Part shown: in pieces, positions 1 through 8,755 of the stretch | Layout of the letters: the number at the start of each line of letters is the position of its first letter | Position numbering within the stretch: the first letter of the stretch is position 1 | Source: Actinoplanes solisilvae | Lineage (GTDB): Bacteria; Actinomycetota; Actinomycetes; Mycobacteriales; Micromonosporaceae | Direction of reading: 5' to 3' | DNA: 64,000 nucleotides | NCBI RefSeq assembly: GCF_003999975.1 | Contig: NZ_RJAC01000032.1 | Location: forward strand, 1 to 64,000 | Made by a program: the position numbers and the translations under genes | Notes under the pieces: model-generated | The model's database searches: none | The model's input: the letters and a program-made list of their open reading frames with translations, nothing else | What the model was told of the DNA's origin: nothing

Positions 1-88
1 ACCACCCAAAATCCCCACCCCCGGATGGCTCCAAGCCCAACTCCTCACCCACCTCAAAGTCGACCCCACCCGACCCCGCTGGCTATAA
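1..88 (+). CDS. C-terminal fragment of an unidentified protein (5' end outside window)
   Basis: An open frame enters at the left edge and ends at TAA 86-88. The 28 visible residues end in PTRPRWL and are rich in Pro, Leu and basic residues. Third codon positions contain more A than the neighbouring genes, as in many mobile-element genes, but I see no transposase signature and no terminal inverted repeat. The function cannot be called from this fragment. Confidence 0.35.
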   Translation, partial: PPKIPTPGWLQAQLLTHLKVDPTRPRWL

Positions 89-140
89 CGGCAGTCCAAC
101 ACCATGTGCGAAGTCCAGGTCTAGTCACGTAAAGGGTGAG

Positions 141-779
141 TCATCGACCCCGCAGATCACCGTGCGGGGTCGTCATCAACGCCTCGGCCAGCGCGTCCTT
201 GGCGTGGAAGACGTCGACCTCGGTCTGCTGCAGCGGCCCGCCGGTCTCGGTCAGCCAGGCCGCCTCGACGCCGCCGGCGTAGTACGGAGCGAACCCCATG
301 TCCCGGATCACCATCGACGCCGCCCGCCGCGCGTCGCTGAGATCGGTGCAGACGAACTCGGCCAGCAACGGATCATGCCCGCGCCGCCGCTGCAGCACGT
401 CGGTCGAGAGTGTGTTCAGCGCCTTGGCCCAGTGCGCCCGCGGCGCCATCCGCAGCAGCATCTCGAAGCCGCTCGGCGCCCCCATCAGATCGGTCCCGGT
501 CGGATTCGTCGCATCGATCACGATTTTCCCGTCGAGCGTCGTCCCGGCCAGCTCGATCGCCTCCGGCGCCGTCTCCCAGTTGGGCGCGAACAGCACCACA
601 TCGGCGAACGTCACCGCCTCGGGCACCGGCATCGCCGCCCCGTGCCCACCGAGATGATCGACCACATTCCCCAGCCGCTCCGGATGCCGCGAGGCGACCG
701 CCACGTCATGGCCGCTTTCCGCACACCACTCGGCGAGCGTCGCGCCGAGCTCTCCTGCCCCGATCACCCCGATGTGCAT
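141..779 (-). CDS. NADPH-dependent F420-reductase-like Rossmann-fold protein
   Basis: A 212-residue single-domain protein. It opens with MHIGVIGAGELGATLA, a GxGxxG dinucleotide-binding loop, and has VIDATNP at the end of a later strand. This is typical of the F420H2:NADP oxidoreductase / NAD(P)-binding family that reduces or oxidises small substrates with NADP. I chose the ATG at 779 because the Rossmann strand begins immediately there; an upstream in-frame start would add about 19 residues of unlikely sequence. It stands alone, with the 84-residue secreted protein upstream on the same strand. The substrate and true cofactor (F420 or flavin) cannot be seen. Confidence 0.75.
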   Translation of the reverse strand: MHIGVIGAGELGATLAEWCAESGHDVAVASRHPERLGNVVDHLGGHGAAMPVPEAVTFADVVLFAPNWETAPEAIELAGTTLDGKIVIDATNPTGTDLMGAPSGFEMLLRMAPRAHWAKALNTLSTDVLQRRRGHDPLLAEFVCTDLSDARRAASMVIRDMGFAPYYAGGVEAAWLTETGGPLQQTEVDVFHAKDALAEALMTTPHGDLRGR

Positions 780-1027
780 GATCCCAGCGTGCCGCCTGCC
801 GTCCCCCGGCGAGTACAGAACGAATAATTTACACAACCCCCGAAAATCGCATAAATACGGGATTCTCCAACGTGTGCTGCCCAGCAGTCCCGCTCAGTGG
901 GTGGTCACCCTCCGCACGCCGCCATCCGGGCGGGCCCGGCCCCACAGCCACAACAAGCGACTCTCTCCACACGAGCACCGCCCTTCTCGGCTGTGGACGA
1001 CCCGTCAGCCCGTGGCCGGCGGCTGGT

Positions 1028-1282
1028 TCAGCGCGGGCGGCAGTCGACCGTCCGCAGAATCGCGCCCGAATCAACGTCCACGACGACCGCCTGCCGGCTG
1101 TAGGGGCTCGTACCGGCCTGGGCAACGGCGTGGGGTTCACAGAACGCCCGCGGGCCGGCGGGCTCCCCCGGAACGCTCAGGACAAGCACCCCGACCGCGA
1201 ACACCAGCGGAAGACGAGAAATCCGCGGGCGAATCCGGCTCGGCCCGTCCCGGTCGTGAAAGTCGAGGTCAATCGTGGGCAC
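1028..1282 (-). CDS. Small putative secreted protein (84 aa)
   Basis: Unrecognised. The GTG start at 1282 is supported by a GAGGAAA ribosome-binding sequence about 6 nt upstream on the minus strand. The N-terminus has an Arg-rich stretch followed by a hydrophobic run (LPLVFAVGVLVLSV), then Pro/Ala/Gly and a short region with two Cys residues, one near the middle and one four residues from the end. This looks like a signal peptide plus a mini-domain with a possible disulphide, or a single-pass anchor. It is a lone gene between the Rossmann protein and the DUF1877 gene. Coding status rests on the RBS and the signal-like N-terminus only. Confidence 0.45.
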   Translation of the reverse strand: MPTIDLDFHDRDGPSRIRPRISRLPLVFAVGVLVLSVPGEPAGPRAFCEPHAVAQAGTSPYSRQAVVVDVDSGAILRTVDCRPR

Positions 1283-1341
1283 GTCGTTTCCTCGCCGTAG
1301 TAGGTCTCGACCGTGGAGCAGGTGGTGACACCCGCTCACGC

Positions 1342-1836
1342 TCAGGTGGCGGTGAAGATCACGGCGCGCCCGGCGGCCACGGCCTCCTCGAAAAAGACGC
1401 GAACGTCGACGAAGTTCGTCCAGGTGTAGCCGAAGTCCTCGTCGTCGAGAGCGCCGTCGTAGTCGGGGTCCGCAATGGCGTCGAAGCGTTCGCGGAGCCA
1501 GCCCTGGGTGATCGGCCGCAGGGCGTTCGACACCTCGACGACCTCGGCTGCCGTGATGTGGACGACGTAGTAGTCGTCGTGCAGGTGCCGGCCGCCGAGC
1601 ACGGCGAGGGACAGCGGGAACTCGCCGGCATCAGGGTCGAGGGTTCCGTCGGTCAGGCAGCGGTGGATGGCGTCCCACGCTTTGTCAGTGTCGACCTTCA
1701 ACCGGTCGTCACTCCAGCTCTCCTCGAGCTCCTCGAGGAGCATGCCGACGTCGTCGTTGTCGTCCTCGGCCGCGAGGAGCGAGCGCTCCTGATCGGCCGT
1801 GACAGCGAAATGAACCCCCAACACGCCGCTGATCAT
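1342..1836 (-). CDS. DUF1877 (YfbM-like) family protein
   Basis: 164 residues, acidic and soluble. It has the DUF1877 pattern: a start like MISGVLGVHF, then KAWDAIHRCLTDG, and later a segment with HITAAEVVEVSNAL and FDAIADPDY. The family has no established biochemical function. The ATG at 1836 gives the canonical family N-terminus; an in-frame extension upstream to about 2163 is low-complexity and was not used. No partner gene is apparent. Confidence 0.8.
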   Translation of the reverse strand: MISGVLGVHFAVTADQERSLLAAEDDNDDVGMLLEELEESWSDDRLKVDTDKAWDAIHRCLTDGTLDPDAGEFPLSLAVLGGRHLHDDYYVVHITAAEVVEVSNALRPITQGWLRERFDAIADPDYDGALDDEDFGYTWTNFVDVRVFFEEAVAAGRAVIFTAT

Positions 1837-2138
1837 ATGAGGCCGGCGCCAGAGAGGGTCTCGCCGTGGAGCTTTCGCCGTTGAGCTCCGGCGCCGAAGC
1901 GTTCGCGGGCCGGCGGCCGTTTCGTGTGGCTGTTGCTGGGTTTGTCCGCCTCCAGGCCGCCCGGGAAGGTTGCGCGACCCGGTGACCGGTCGTTCGGGCC
2001 GGATGCCTGTGCCGAGTATGCGCGGACAGCTATCGACCCCGAAGTCTCTCCAGACGGCGGCGGTCCCCATGTCGTTCCGCGGGGAACCGGGGCCGTTCCG
2101 GTGTTGAATGCGGGGAGCGAGCCGCGCCGCGGGTCTTG
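1837..2138. other. Intergenic region between two minus-strand genes
   Basis: About 300 bases between the DUF1877 start and the stop of the LacI regulator. It is open in several frames because of GC bias, but I see no convincing start, RBS, protein motif or hairpin. It probably carries the DUF1877 promoter. Confidence 0.5.
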
Positions 2139-3152
2139 TCAGGTGGCGGGCTTCAGGGGCCACGTGCTGTCGCGGATCACCAGTTCGGCGGGGATGTGTT
2201 CGGTGCGTGGGGGTGCGTTGGGCGGAGGCGGGTTCAGGGCCAGTTCCATCGCGCGCTCGCCCAGCTCGGTCAACGGCAGCCGCACGGATGTCAGGGCGGG
2301 GGTCACGTCGCGGGCGATGGGCATGTCGTCGAAGCCGATGATGCTCAGCCGGCGCCCGGCGGCTCGCATGGCGGCCAGGGCGCCCACGGCCATGGAGTCG
2401 TTCAGGGCGGCGATCGCGGTCAGCCCCGGGTCGACGGCCAGCAAATCGGCCGCCGCGGTGGCGCCGCCGTCCCGGGTGAAGTCGGAGTGAACTATGTGGA
2501 GTGTGCGGCCGAAGGCGGTGGCGGCCCGTTGCAGGCCGGCCAGGCGGTCGGCGGTGGTGGTCAGGGCGGCGGGGCCGGCGATCACCGCGACCGCCGTGTG
2601 GCCGAGCTCGAACAGGTGGGCGCCGGCCAGGTAGCCGCCCTCCTCGTTGGCCGGCACCACGGCGTCGGAGCTGTGGTGGTGGCGGCCGATCACCGCGATG
2701 CGGCCGCCGGTGGCTTCGAAGGCGAGCATGCGGTCGTGCAGTTCGGTTTCGGCGTCGGAGGACAGGTAGCCGGAGCCGGCGACGACGATCGCGGCGACCT
2801 GGTGGGCGTGCAGCAGGTCGATGTATTCGAGTTCGCGTGCCGGCTCGCGGAACGTGTTGCAGATGATGACCAGCCGGCCGTGGGCGGTCGCGACGCGTTG
2901 CAGGCCGCGGGTGATCTCGGCGAAGTAGGGGTCGGAGACGTCGTGGACCAGCACGCCGACGGCGTTGCGGTTGTTGCGGGCCAGCATCTGGGCGTGCGCG
3001 TTCGGCACGTAGCGCAGTTCGGCGACCGCGGCCAGCACCCGGGTGCGCAGCTCTTCGGTGACCGGTTTCGGGCTGCCGTTGATGATGCGCGAGGCGGTCG
3101 CCGTGGACACCCCGGCGCGGCGCGCCACGTCGGCCAAGGTAGCCACGCCCAC
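2139..3152 (-). CDS. LacI-family transcriptional regulator
   Basis: 337 residues. The N-terminal helix-turn-helix (residues about 4-50: LADVARRAG, STATASRIING) is followed by a periplasmic-binding-protein-like effector domain ending in the family signature AELVIRDST. The effector domain senses a sugar or sugar derivative and controls DNA binding. The gene is divergent from the oxidoreductase/DUF993/isomerase/PmoA operon, and a LacI-type palindrome lies between them, so it is probably that operon's repressor. The start is GTG at 3152; a second in-frame GTG at 3146 is equally possible. Confidence 0.9.
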   Translation of the reverse strand: MGVATLADVARRAGVSTATASRIINGSPKPVTEELRTRVLAAVAELRYVPNAHAQMLARNNRNAVGVLVHDVSDPYFAEITRGLQRVATAHGRLVIICNTFREPARELEYIDLLHAHQVAAIVVAGSGYLSSDAETELHDRMLAFEATGGRIAVIGRHHHSSDAVVPANEEGGYLAGAHLFELGHTAVAVIAGPAALTTTADRLAGLQRAATAFGRTLHIVHSDFTRDGGATAAADLLAVDPGLTAIAALNDSMAVGALAAMRAAGRRLSIIGFDDMPIARDVTPALTSVRLPLTELGERAMELALNPPPPNAPPRTEHIPAELVIRDSTWPLKPAT

Positions 3153-3230
3153 CCCCGCACTTTCAAACGTAGGAAAGGAGGATACCGCCGACGGTCTTGC
3201 CCGTCCGGCGGCATGCCCCGTACGGTATCA

Positions 3231-3244
3231 GGAAAGCGCTTACC
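3231..3244. promoter_or_regulatory. Predicted LacI-family operator
   Basis: The 14-mer GGAAAGCGCTTACC has a central CG and two half-sites matching at six of seven positions. This is the typical geometry of LacI-family operators. It lies 28 nt upstream of the oxidoreductase start and about 80 nt from the regulator start, so it could control both directions. Confidence 0.7.
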
Positions 3245-3271
3245 TAAGGCGAATCCGGAGGCACCCCCGGC

Positions 3272-4429
3272 ATGGATCTGGACAGAAAACCTCTCGGCAT
3301 CATCCTCAACGGTGTCACCGGCCGGATGGGCCTGCGCCAGCATCTGATCCGCTCGATCCTCGCCATCCGCGAGGACGGCGGCCTTCCCCTGCGCGACGGC
3401 ACCGTCCTGTGGCCCGAGCCGGTGCTGGTCGGCCGCAGCGAGAGCAAGCTGCGCGCCCTCGCCGAGCGCCACGGCCTCACCGACTGGACCACCGACCTCA
3501 CCGCCGCGCTCGCCCGCCCCGACGTGCAGGTCTACTTCGACGCCCAGGTCACCTCGGCCCGGGTCAAGGCGTTGCGGGCCGCCATCGAGGCCGGCAAGCA
3601 CATCTACACCGAGAAGCCGGTCGCCGAGAGCCTCACCGAGGCGGTCGAGCTCGCGCGGGAGGCGGACGCGGCCGGCGTCAAGCACGGTGTCGTCCAGGAC
3701 AAACTGTTCCTGCCCGGCCTGCAGAAACTCCACCGGTTGGTGCGTGGCGGATTCTTCGGGCGCGTGTTGTCCGTACGCGGGGAATTCGGTTACTGGGTTT
3801 TCGAGGGGGACTGGCAGGGGGCGCAGCGTCCGTCGTGGAACTATCGCGCGGCCGACGGCGGTGGCATCACGCTCGACATGTTCCCGCACTGGCACTACGT
3901 GCTCGAGCAGATCTTCGGCCCGGTGCGTTCGGTGACCGCGCGCAGCGTCACCCACATCGACCGCCGCTGGGACGAGGACGGCGAGCCCTACGACGCGACC
4001 GCCGACGACGCCACGTACGGATGGTTCGAGATCGACGGCGGCATCATCGCGCAGATCAACTCGAGCTGGGCCGTGCGGGTGAATCGTGACGAGCTGGTCG
4101 AGTTCCAGGTCGACGGCACGCACGGCAGCGCGGTCGCCGGTCTGCACCACTGCCGCATCCAGCCGCGCGCCGCCACCCCGAAGCCGGTCTGGGATCCCGA
4201 CGTGCCGACCGCGCAGCGCTTCCGCGAGCAGTGGCAGGAGGTGCCCGACAACGAGGTCTTCGTCAACGGCTTCCGCGCCCAGTGGGAGCAGTTCCTGCGC
4301 TACGTCGCCGAGGACGGCCCCTACACCGGCGACCTGTGGGCCGGCGCCCGCGGTGTGCAGGTGGCCGAGCTCGGTTTGCGGTCGTCGCAGGAGGGGCGCC
4401 GCCTGGAGCTCCCGGAGCTGGAGCGATGA
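3272..4429 (+). CDS. Gfo/Idh/MocA family oxidoreductase
   Basis: 385 residues. The N-terminal Rossmann domain begins around PLGIILNGVTGRMG, and the glycine loop is followed by the family EKPVAE motif (about residue 115), whose Lys usually helps catalysis. The C-terminal alpha/beta domain contains DGGGITLDMFPHW, the usual substrate-side His region. The family oxidises or reduces sugars and cyclitols with NAD(P). First gene of a four-gene operon; its stop overlaps the next start (ATGA). Expression is probably controlled by the upstream palindrome and the divergent LacI regulator. The substrate is unknown. Confidence 0.85.
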   Translation: MDLDRKPLGIILNGVTGRMGLRQHLIRSILAIREDGGLPLRDGTVLWPEPVLVGRSESKLRALAERHGLTDWTTDLTAALARPDVQVYFDAQVTSARVKALRAAIEAGKHIYTEKPVAESLTEAVELAREADAAGVKHGVVQDKLFLPGLQKLHRLVRGGFFGRVLSVRGEFGYWVFEGDWQGAQRPSWNYRAADGGGITLDMFPHWHYVLEQIFGPVRSVTARSVTHIDRRWDEDGEPYDATADDATYGWFEIDGGIIAQINSSWAVRVNRDELVEFQVDGTHGSAVAGLHHCRIQPRAATPKPVWDPDVPTAQRFREQWQEVPDNEVFVNGFRAQWEQFLRYVAEDGPYTGDLWAGARGVQVAELGLRSSQEGRRLELPELER

Positions 4430-5526
4430 ACTTCAGCGGCAACGGCGCGCAATTCGTGGCCGGGGGGAAACCGTTCCAGAGCCGCATCGCGTACGCCGCC
4501 GCGCCTGTCACGGCCGACGCGGAGGCCGAGAACATCCCGGGCGCCCCGGCCGCGCTCGACTGGGACACGACGTTGCGCTTCCGGCATCACCTGTGGTCGC
4601 ACGGCTTCGGGGTCGCCGAGGCGATGGACACCGCGCAGCGCGGCGCGGGCCTCGACTATCCGGCCACCCGCGAGCTGATCCGGCGCAGCGCGACCGAGGC
4701 GCGAGCGGTCGGCGGCGCGATCGTCGCGGGCGTCGGCACTGACCAGCTGCCGCCGGGCCCGGCGACGATCGACGAGATCACCAAGGCGTACGTGGAACAG
4801 CTTTCCGACGTCCGTGATGCCGGCGCGACCCCGGTGCTGATGTGCAGCCGTCACCTGGCCGCGGCGGCCCGCGACGCCGACGACTACAAGCGCGTCTACG
4901 GCGAGTTGCTGTCGCAGTCCGACAAACCGGTCTTGCTGCACTGGCTCGGCGAGGCGTTCGATCCGGCGCTCGCGGGCTACTGGGGGAACCGCGAGGCCGT
5001 CCTCGAGATCATCGCTGCGCACCGGGAGCGGGTCGACGGCATCAAGCTGTCGTTGCTCGACGCCGACTACGAGGTCGAGCTGCGCCGCCGGCTGCCTGCC
5101 GGCGTACGGATGTATACCGGGGACGATTTCAACTATCCGTCGTTGATACTCGGTGACGAGCAGGGACACTCGGACGCTCTGCTCGGGGTGCTGGCCGTCA
5201 TCGCGCCGCCGGCCGCGGCGGCGTTGCGGGCGCTCGACGAGGGCGACGTGGTGTCGTACGAAAGGATTCTCGGCCCGACGCTGCCGCTGGCTCGGCACCT
5301 GTTCGCGGCGCCGACCTACCACTACAAGACCGGCATCGTGTTCCTGAACTGGCTCGCCGGGCATCAGGACCACTTCACGATGGTCAACGGCGCGCAGTCG
5401 GGCCGTTCGCCACGCCACCTGCTGACCCTCATGCGGCTGGCCGACGAGGCAGGGCTGCTGCCGGACGCCTCCCTGGCCGAGCACCGCGCGAACGCGTGGC
5501 TGACGACGGTGGGGATGGACCGATGA
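4426..5526 (+). CDS. DUF993 / dihydrodipicolinate synthase-like TIM-barrel protein
   Basis: 366 residues. It resembles the DUF993 family, a distant branch of the DapA/N-acetylneuraminate lyase superfamily found in actinobacterial sugar operons. Visible landmarks are PVLLHWLGEAFDP, VDGIKLSLLD (the Lys sits where the Schiff-base strand is expected) and MYTGDDFNYPS. The ATG at 4426 overlaps the preceding stop by 4 nt, indicating translational coupling. The family has no settled reaction. An aldol cleavage or dehydration of a keto-sugar made by the preceding dehydrogenase is my inference. Confidence 0.8.
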   Translation: MNFSGNGAQFVAGGKPFQSRIAYAAAPVTADAEAENIPGAPAALDWDTTLRFRHHLWSHGFGVAEAMDTAQRGAGLDYPATRELIRRSATEARAVGGAIVAGVGTDQLPPGPATIDEITKAYVEQLSDVRDAGATPVLMCSRHLAAAARDADDYKRVYGELLSQSDKPVLLHWLGEAFDPALAGYWGNREAVLEIIAAHRERVDGIKLSLLDADYEVELRRRLPAGVRMYTGDDFNYPSLILGDEQGHSDALLGVLAVIAPPAAAALRALDEGDVVSYERILGPTLPLARHLFAAPTYHYKTGIVFLNWLAGHQDHFTMVNGAQSGRSPRHLLTLMRLADEAGLLPDASLAEHRANAWLTTVGMDR

Positions 5527-6326
5527 GGGGCTTCTCGCTCAACCAGGCCACGACCAAGCACTGGCCGCTCGACGACCTGGTGGCCGGCTGCGTCGACGCC
5601 GGGGTGACGGCCGTGGGGCTGTGGCGCGAGGAGGTGACCGACTACGGCACCGAGAAGGCGGGTTCCCTCGTACGGGATGCGGGGTTGACGGTCTCGTCGT
5701 TGTGCCGGGGTGGCTTTTTCCACGAGGCCGACTGGTACGACGAGAACCGCCGGGCGATCGAGCAGGCGGCCGCGCTCGGCACCGACACGCTCGTGCTGGT
5801 CAGCGGGGGGCTGCCCGGGAAGAGCCGCGACCTCGACGGCGCCCGGCGTCACGTCGGCGACGCGATCGGCGCTCTCGTGCCCGACGCGCAGGCGGCGGGC
5901 GTACGGCTGGCCATCGAGCCGTTGCATCCGATGTTCTGCTCGGATCGCTGCGTCGTGGCCACGCTGGGGCAGGCGCTGGACATCGCGGCGCCCTATCCGG
6001 CGTCGGCCGTCGGCGTCGTGATCGACACGTATCACCTGTGGTGGGACGACACGGTGTGGGACGGGATCGCGCGGGCCGGGCGGGAGGGCCGCATCGCGTC
6101 GTTCCAGCTGGCCGACTGGATCACCCCGCTCCCCTCCGGCGTGTTGCTGGGCCGGGGGTTGCCGGGGACCGGCTCGGTCGACATGCGCCGATTCGCGCGG
6201 GCCGTGCGGGAAGCCGGCTACGACGGTCACGTCGAGGTCGAGGTGTTCCACGAGGAGGTGTGGTCGCGGCCGGGCGCCGAGGTGCTGGCCGAGGCGCTGT
6301 CCGGCTACGAGGCCGCGGTCTCGTGA
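5523..6326 (+). CDS. Sugar phosphate isomerase/epimerase-like TIM barrel (AP endonuclease 2 fold)
   Basis: 267 residues of the xylose-isomerase-like TIM barrel family. Metal-ligand positions are visible: Glu in LAIEPLHPMF, Asp/His in VVIDTYHLWWDD, the GSVDM segment, and a final Glu in HVEVEVFHEE. Such enzymes isomerise or epimerise sugars or keto acids using divalent metal. ATG 5523 overlaps the DUF993 stop (ATGA), and the 3' end overlaps the next start. It acts in the same uncharacterised catabolic route as its neighbours. Confidence 0.82.
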   Translation: MRGFSLNQATTKHWPLDDLVAGCVDAGVTAVGLWREEVTDYGTEKAGSLVRDAGLTVSSLCRGGFFHEADWYDENRRAIEQAAALGTDTLVLVSGGLPGKSRDLDGARRHVGDAIGALVPDAQAAGVRLAIEPLHPMFCSDRCVVATLGQALDIAAPYPASAVGVVIDTYHLWWDDTVWDGIARAGREGRIASFQLADWITPLPSGVLLGRGLPGTGSVDMRRFARAVREAGYDGHVEVEVFHEEVWSRPGAEVLAEALSGYEAAVS

Positions 6327-7045
6327 CGTCGTTGACGGTAGGCGGCGTCGAGGTCGCGACCTACGTGGTCGACCCGCCGTTGGATGTGCGCCTGGCTCCC
6401 CGGCCCTACCTTCATCCCGTACGAACCCTCGCCGGCACGGTCGTGACGGACGAACTCTGCTTCGACCACCCGTGGCACCTCGGGGCCTCGGTCACGCTGG
6501 CCGACGTCAACGGGTGGAACTTCTGGGGCGGCCGCACCTACGTGCGCGATCGCGGCTACACGTGGCTCGAGGACCACGGCACGATCCGCCACGTGGGCCC
6601 GGAGACGCTGCTCTGGCGCGACGGCGAGGAGAACACAGTCCTGACCGAACGGCGGCGGCTGAGCGCGGCCCCGGCCGGCGGGGGATGGGAGCTGTCGTTC
6701 CGATACGCGTTGACGGCCGGGGACTCCGAGGTCGTGCTGGGCAGCCCGGCGACCAATGGGCGTACGGGGGGAGCGGGTTATGGCGGTTTCTTCTGGCGCT
6801 GCCCGCCCGGCCGTGCGGTGACGAGTGCCGCGCTGGGAAGCGCCGACCCGTCACTCGCGTTGACCGTCGACGACAGCTACACCCTGACGTTCCGGGGCCT
6901 GGCCGGCGACGACCGCTGGTTCGTGCGCACCGACGAGTACATCGGCGTGTGCGCCGCCCTGGCCTACGAGAAGCCGCTGGTCATCCCACCCGGCGACACC
7001 CTTTCGCGGCATGTGCGGGTGCTCGTTCAGGACGTCGTCGCCTGA
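6323..7045 (+). CDS. PmoA-like (DUF6807) family protein
   Basis: 240 residues, all-beta, with the family segment FDHPWHLGASVTLADVNGWNFWGG near residues 48-72 (given here only as its start HPWH and end WNFWGG): conserved His and Trp residues. Annotated as 'methane oxygenase PmoA' or DUF6807 in databases, but not related in function to particulate methane monooxygenase in this setting. It recurs next to Gfo/Idh/MocA genes in sugar operons, and a role as mutarotase or lectin-like sugar handler is plausible but unproven. GTG at 6323 overlaps the preceding stop (GTGA). The last 19 nt overlap the convergent PilZ gene. Confidence 0.72.
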   Translation: MTSLTVGGVEVATYVVDPPLDVRLAPRPYLHPVRTLAGTVVTDELCFDHPWHLGASVTLADVNGWNFWGGRTYVRDRGYTWLEDHGTIRHVGPETLLWRDGEENTVLTERRRLSAAPAGGGWELSFRYALTAGDSEVVLGSPATNGRTGGAGYGGFFWRCPPGRAVTSAALGSADPSLALTVDDSYTLTFRGLAGDDRWFVRTDEYIGVCAALAYEKPLVIPPGDTLSRHVRVLVQDVVA

Positions 7046-7698
7046 CGCCGCTCGCCGGTCTCCCCGGCGATGACGTACCGCTGGATCAGCGTCGCGGTCT
7101 CGTGCTCGGCCTCGAAGGTGAGGACGATGTGCTGCCCCGAGTAGGACCGGGGAAGCTCGCGGACCGAGTGGACCAGGGCGTTCAACCGGGCCTCGCCGGT
7201 GCCCAGCCGGACGCCGATCCGGACCGGGTCCCCGGCCGTCACCGGCAGCGACCCGTCGTCGATCCAGCAGCGCAGGCCGCCCTCGCTGATGTCGATGAGG
7301 GCTGCCTTGGCCGTCGCGCCGTCCCGCTCCGCGTGCAGATCGACCGTGGTGAGCGCCCCGCCCCGGGCGGACCTGCGGCGATCGTCGTGACGGGCGGCCG
7401 CCGTGGGCGTGAGCGTCCACCGCCCGGGCGTCTCGCCGGAGATCTCGGTCAGGCGGCAGGGCAGCACGATCCGGCTGCCGGGCACCGCCCAGTAGACGTC
7501 GATATCCTCACCAGCCGCGGGGACGGGGCCGTCGGCGGGCGCGGTCACCGTGACCGTGCCGTCGCCGGCGGACACCACCCGGGACGGCCGGCTCTCGCCC
7601 GCCACGAGCAGATGGACGGGGCTGTCGACGTCCGGCAGCTTCCTCGCGGCTTCGCGTGCGCTCCCGGAGACTGCTTCCGAACCGGTTGTCTCAATCAT
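7027..7698 (-). CDS. PilZ-domain protein, predicted c-di-GMP receptor
   Basis: 223 residues. The N-terminal half resembles the YcgR-N-type flagellar-brake fold (beta-rich, about 20-100). The C-terminal PilZ domain carries both c-di-GMP motifs: RxxxR at R108-R112 and DxSxxG at D136-S138. It should bind c-di-GMP and pass the signal by protein-protein contact; the target is unknown. The GGDEF protein at 56653 is the only cyclase seen in the window. The ATG at 7698 is the only reasonable start. Its 3' end overlaps the PmoA-like gene. Confidence 0.85.
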   Translation of the reverse strand: MIETTGSEAVSGSAREAARKLPDVDSPVHLLVAGESRPSRVVSAGDGTVTVTAPADGPVPAAGEDIDVYWAVPGSRIVLPCRLTEISGETPGRWTLTPTAAARHDDRRRSARGGALTTVDLHAERDGATAKAALIDISEGGLRCWIDDGSLPVTAGDPVRIGVRLGTGEARLNALVHSVRELPRSYSGQHIVLTFEAEHETATLIQRYVIAGETGERRQATTS

Positions 7699-7800
7699 GA
7701 TCGACGTCTGCGTCCTTCATGCCTGGGGGAAAATCTCGACCCCTGCGTCTTCGGCCGGCGACGACCGGACGTGAGGACTTCGGCCGCGCTTTCCCGGCGC

Positions 7801-8664
7801 TCAGCCGGACCGGGATATCCGGGCGGCGACCGGCAGGTGGTCACTGCCGGTGCGGGGCAGCGACCACAGCGACGTGACGGTCATGCCGTGGGCCAGGATC
7901 TGGTCGATGCGGGCCACCGGGGCGCGGGCCGGCCAGCTGAAAGCGAACGCGTCGGCCGTGCTCAGCCGTTGTGTGATCGGGCGCAGGCCACGGTCTTCGA
8001 CCGTGCCGTTGAGGTCGCCGAGCAGCAGCACCCGGTCGAGCGGTTCGGCGTCCAGCGCGGCGCCGAGCCGGGTCGCGCTCTCGTTGCGCGGGTCAGTTCC
8101 CAGACCGGTCAGACCCAGGCGTACGGAGGGCAGGTGCGCGACGTAAACCGCGATGTCACCGTGCGGCGAGCGGGCCACGGCGCGCAGCCCTCGGTTCCAG
8201 TCGGCGCCGAACTCGCGCGGCCGGATGTCGACGGGGCGGTCGTCGGCCAGCGGGTAGCGCGACCACAACGCCACGGTGCCGTGCCGGGCTCGATGGGGAT
8301 ATCCGGGTCCGAACGCGGTGTCGTACGCGGGAAGGGTCTCGGGGAGGACCTCGCAGAGCGCCACCAGATCGGGTGACACGCGCAGAAGCTCGCGGACGGT
8401 GCCGGGGATGTCGGGGTTCTCGTCGCTGGCGTTGTGCTGGACGGCGATCAGGTCGTCACGGCCGTCGCCGGGCAGCAGCGCCGGGCCGAACAGGACGAGC
8501 CAGGTGACCAGCGGCAGGAGCAGGGACAACGCGGTCCATCGGCGCCAGGACAGCGCGGCCAGCAGCGGGATGCCGAGCCCCAGCCACGGCAGGACCGTTG
8601 CCACGAGACTGCCACAGGGGACGATCAACAGGGCGGTGATCAGAACCGCGGCGACGACGACCAT
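7801..8664 (-). CDS. Membrane-anchored endonuclease/exonuclease/phosphatase-fold protein
   Basis: 287 residues from the ATG at 8664. An N-terminal hydrophobic region (about residues 1-70, two or three membrane segments) precedes an EEP domain with its catalytic signatures: QHNASDEN, ALCEV, GDLNGT and the terminal GSDHLPV. EEP enzymes hydrolyse phosphodiesters in nucleic acids, lipids or inositol phosphates; the catalytic part here should face outside the cell. A TTG at 8691 would add nine residues. It is divergent from the S41 peptidase gene. The substrate is unknown. Confidence 0.85.
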   Translation of the reverse strand: MVVVAAVLITALLIVPCGSLVATVLPWLGLGIPLLAALSWRRWTALSLLLPLVTWLVLFGPALLPGDGRDDLIAVQHNASDENPDIPGTVRELLRVSPDLVALCEVLPETLPAYDTAFGPGYPHRARHGTVALWSRYPLADDRPVDIRPREFGADWNRGLRAVARSPHGDIAVYVAHLPSVRLGLTGLGTDPRNESATRLGAALDAEPLDRVLLLGDLNGTVEDRGLRPITQRLSTADAFAFSWPARAPVARIDQILAHGMTVTSLWSLPRTGSDHLPVAARISRSG

Positions 8665-8755
8665 TTCGTGGATCTTCGCAGGGCCGGGCAACCCGTTCGA
8701 TGGGTCCTTGATCAGACAGGAACGATCGCCTGCTCACGGCCCTACGCTCAGGTTC

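Noticed and set aside
162..827. Long plus-strand ORF opposite the Rossmann oxidoreductase
   Set aside because: Arg/His/Pro-rich shadow typical of high-GC DNA. The minus-strand frame has a recognisable fold.
6323..7045. Methane monooxygenase subunit, as the PmoA family label would suggest
   Set aside because: The protein is a short soluble beta-rich DUF6807 member without membrane segments. The label is a historical misnomer.
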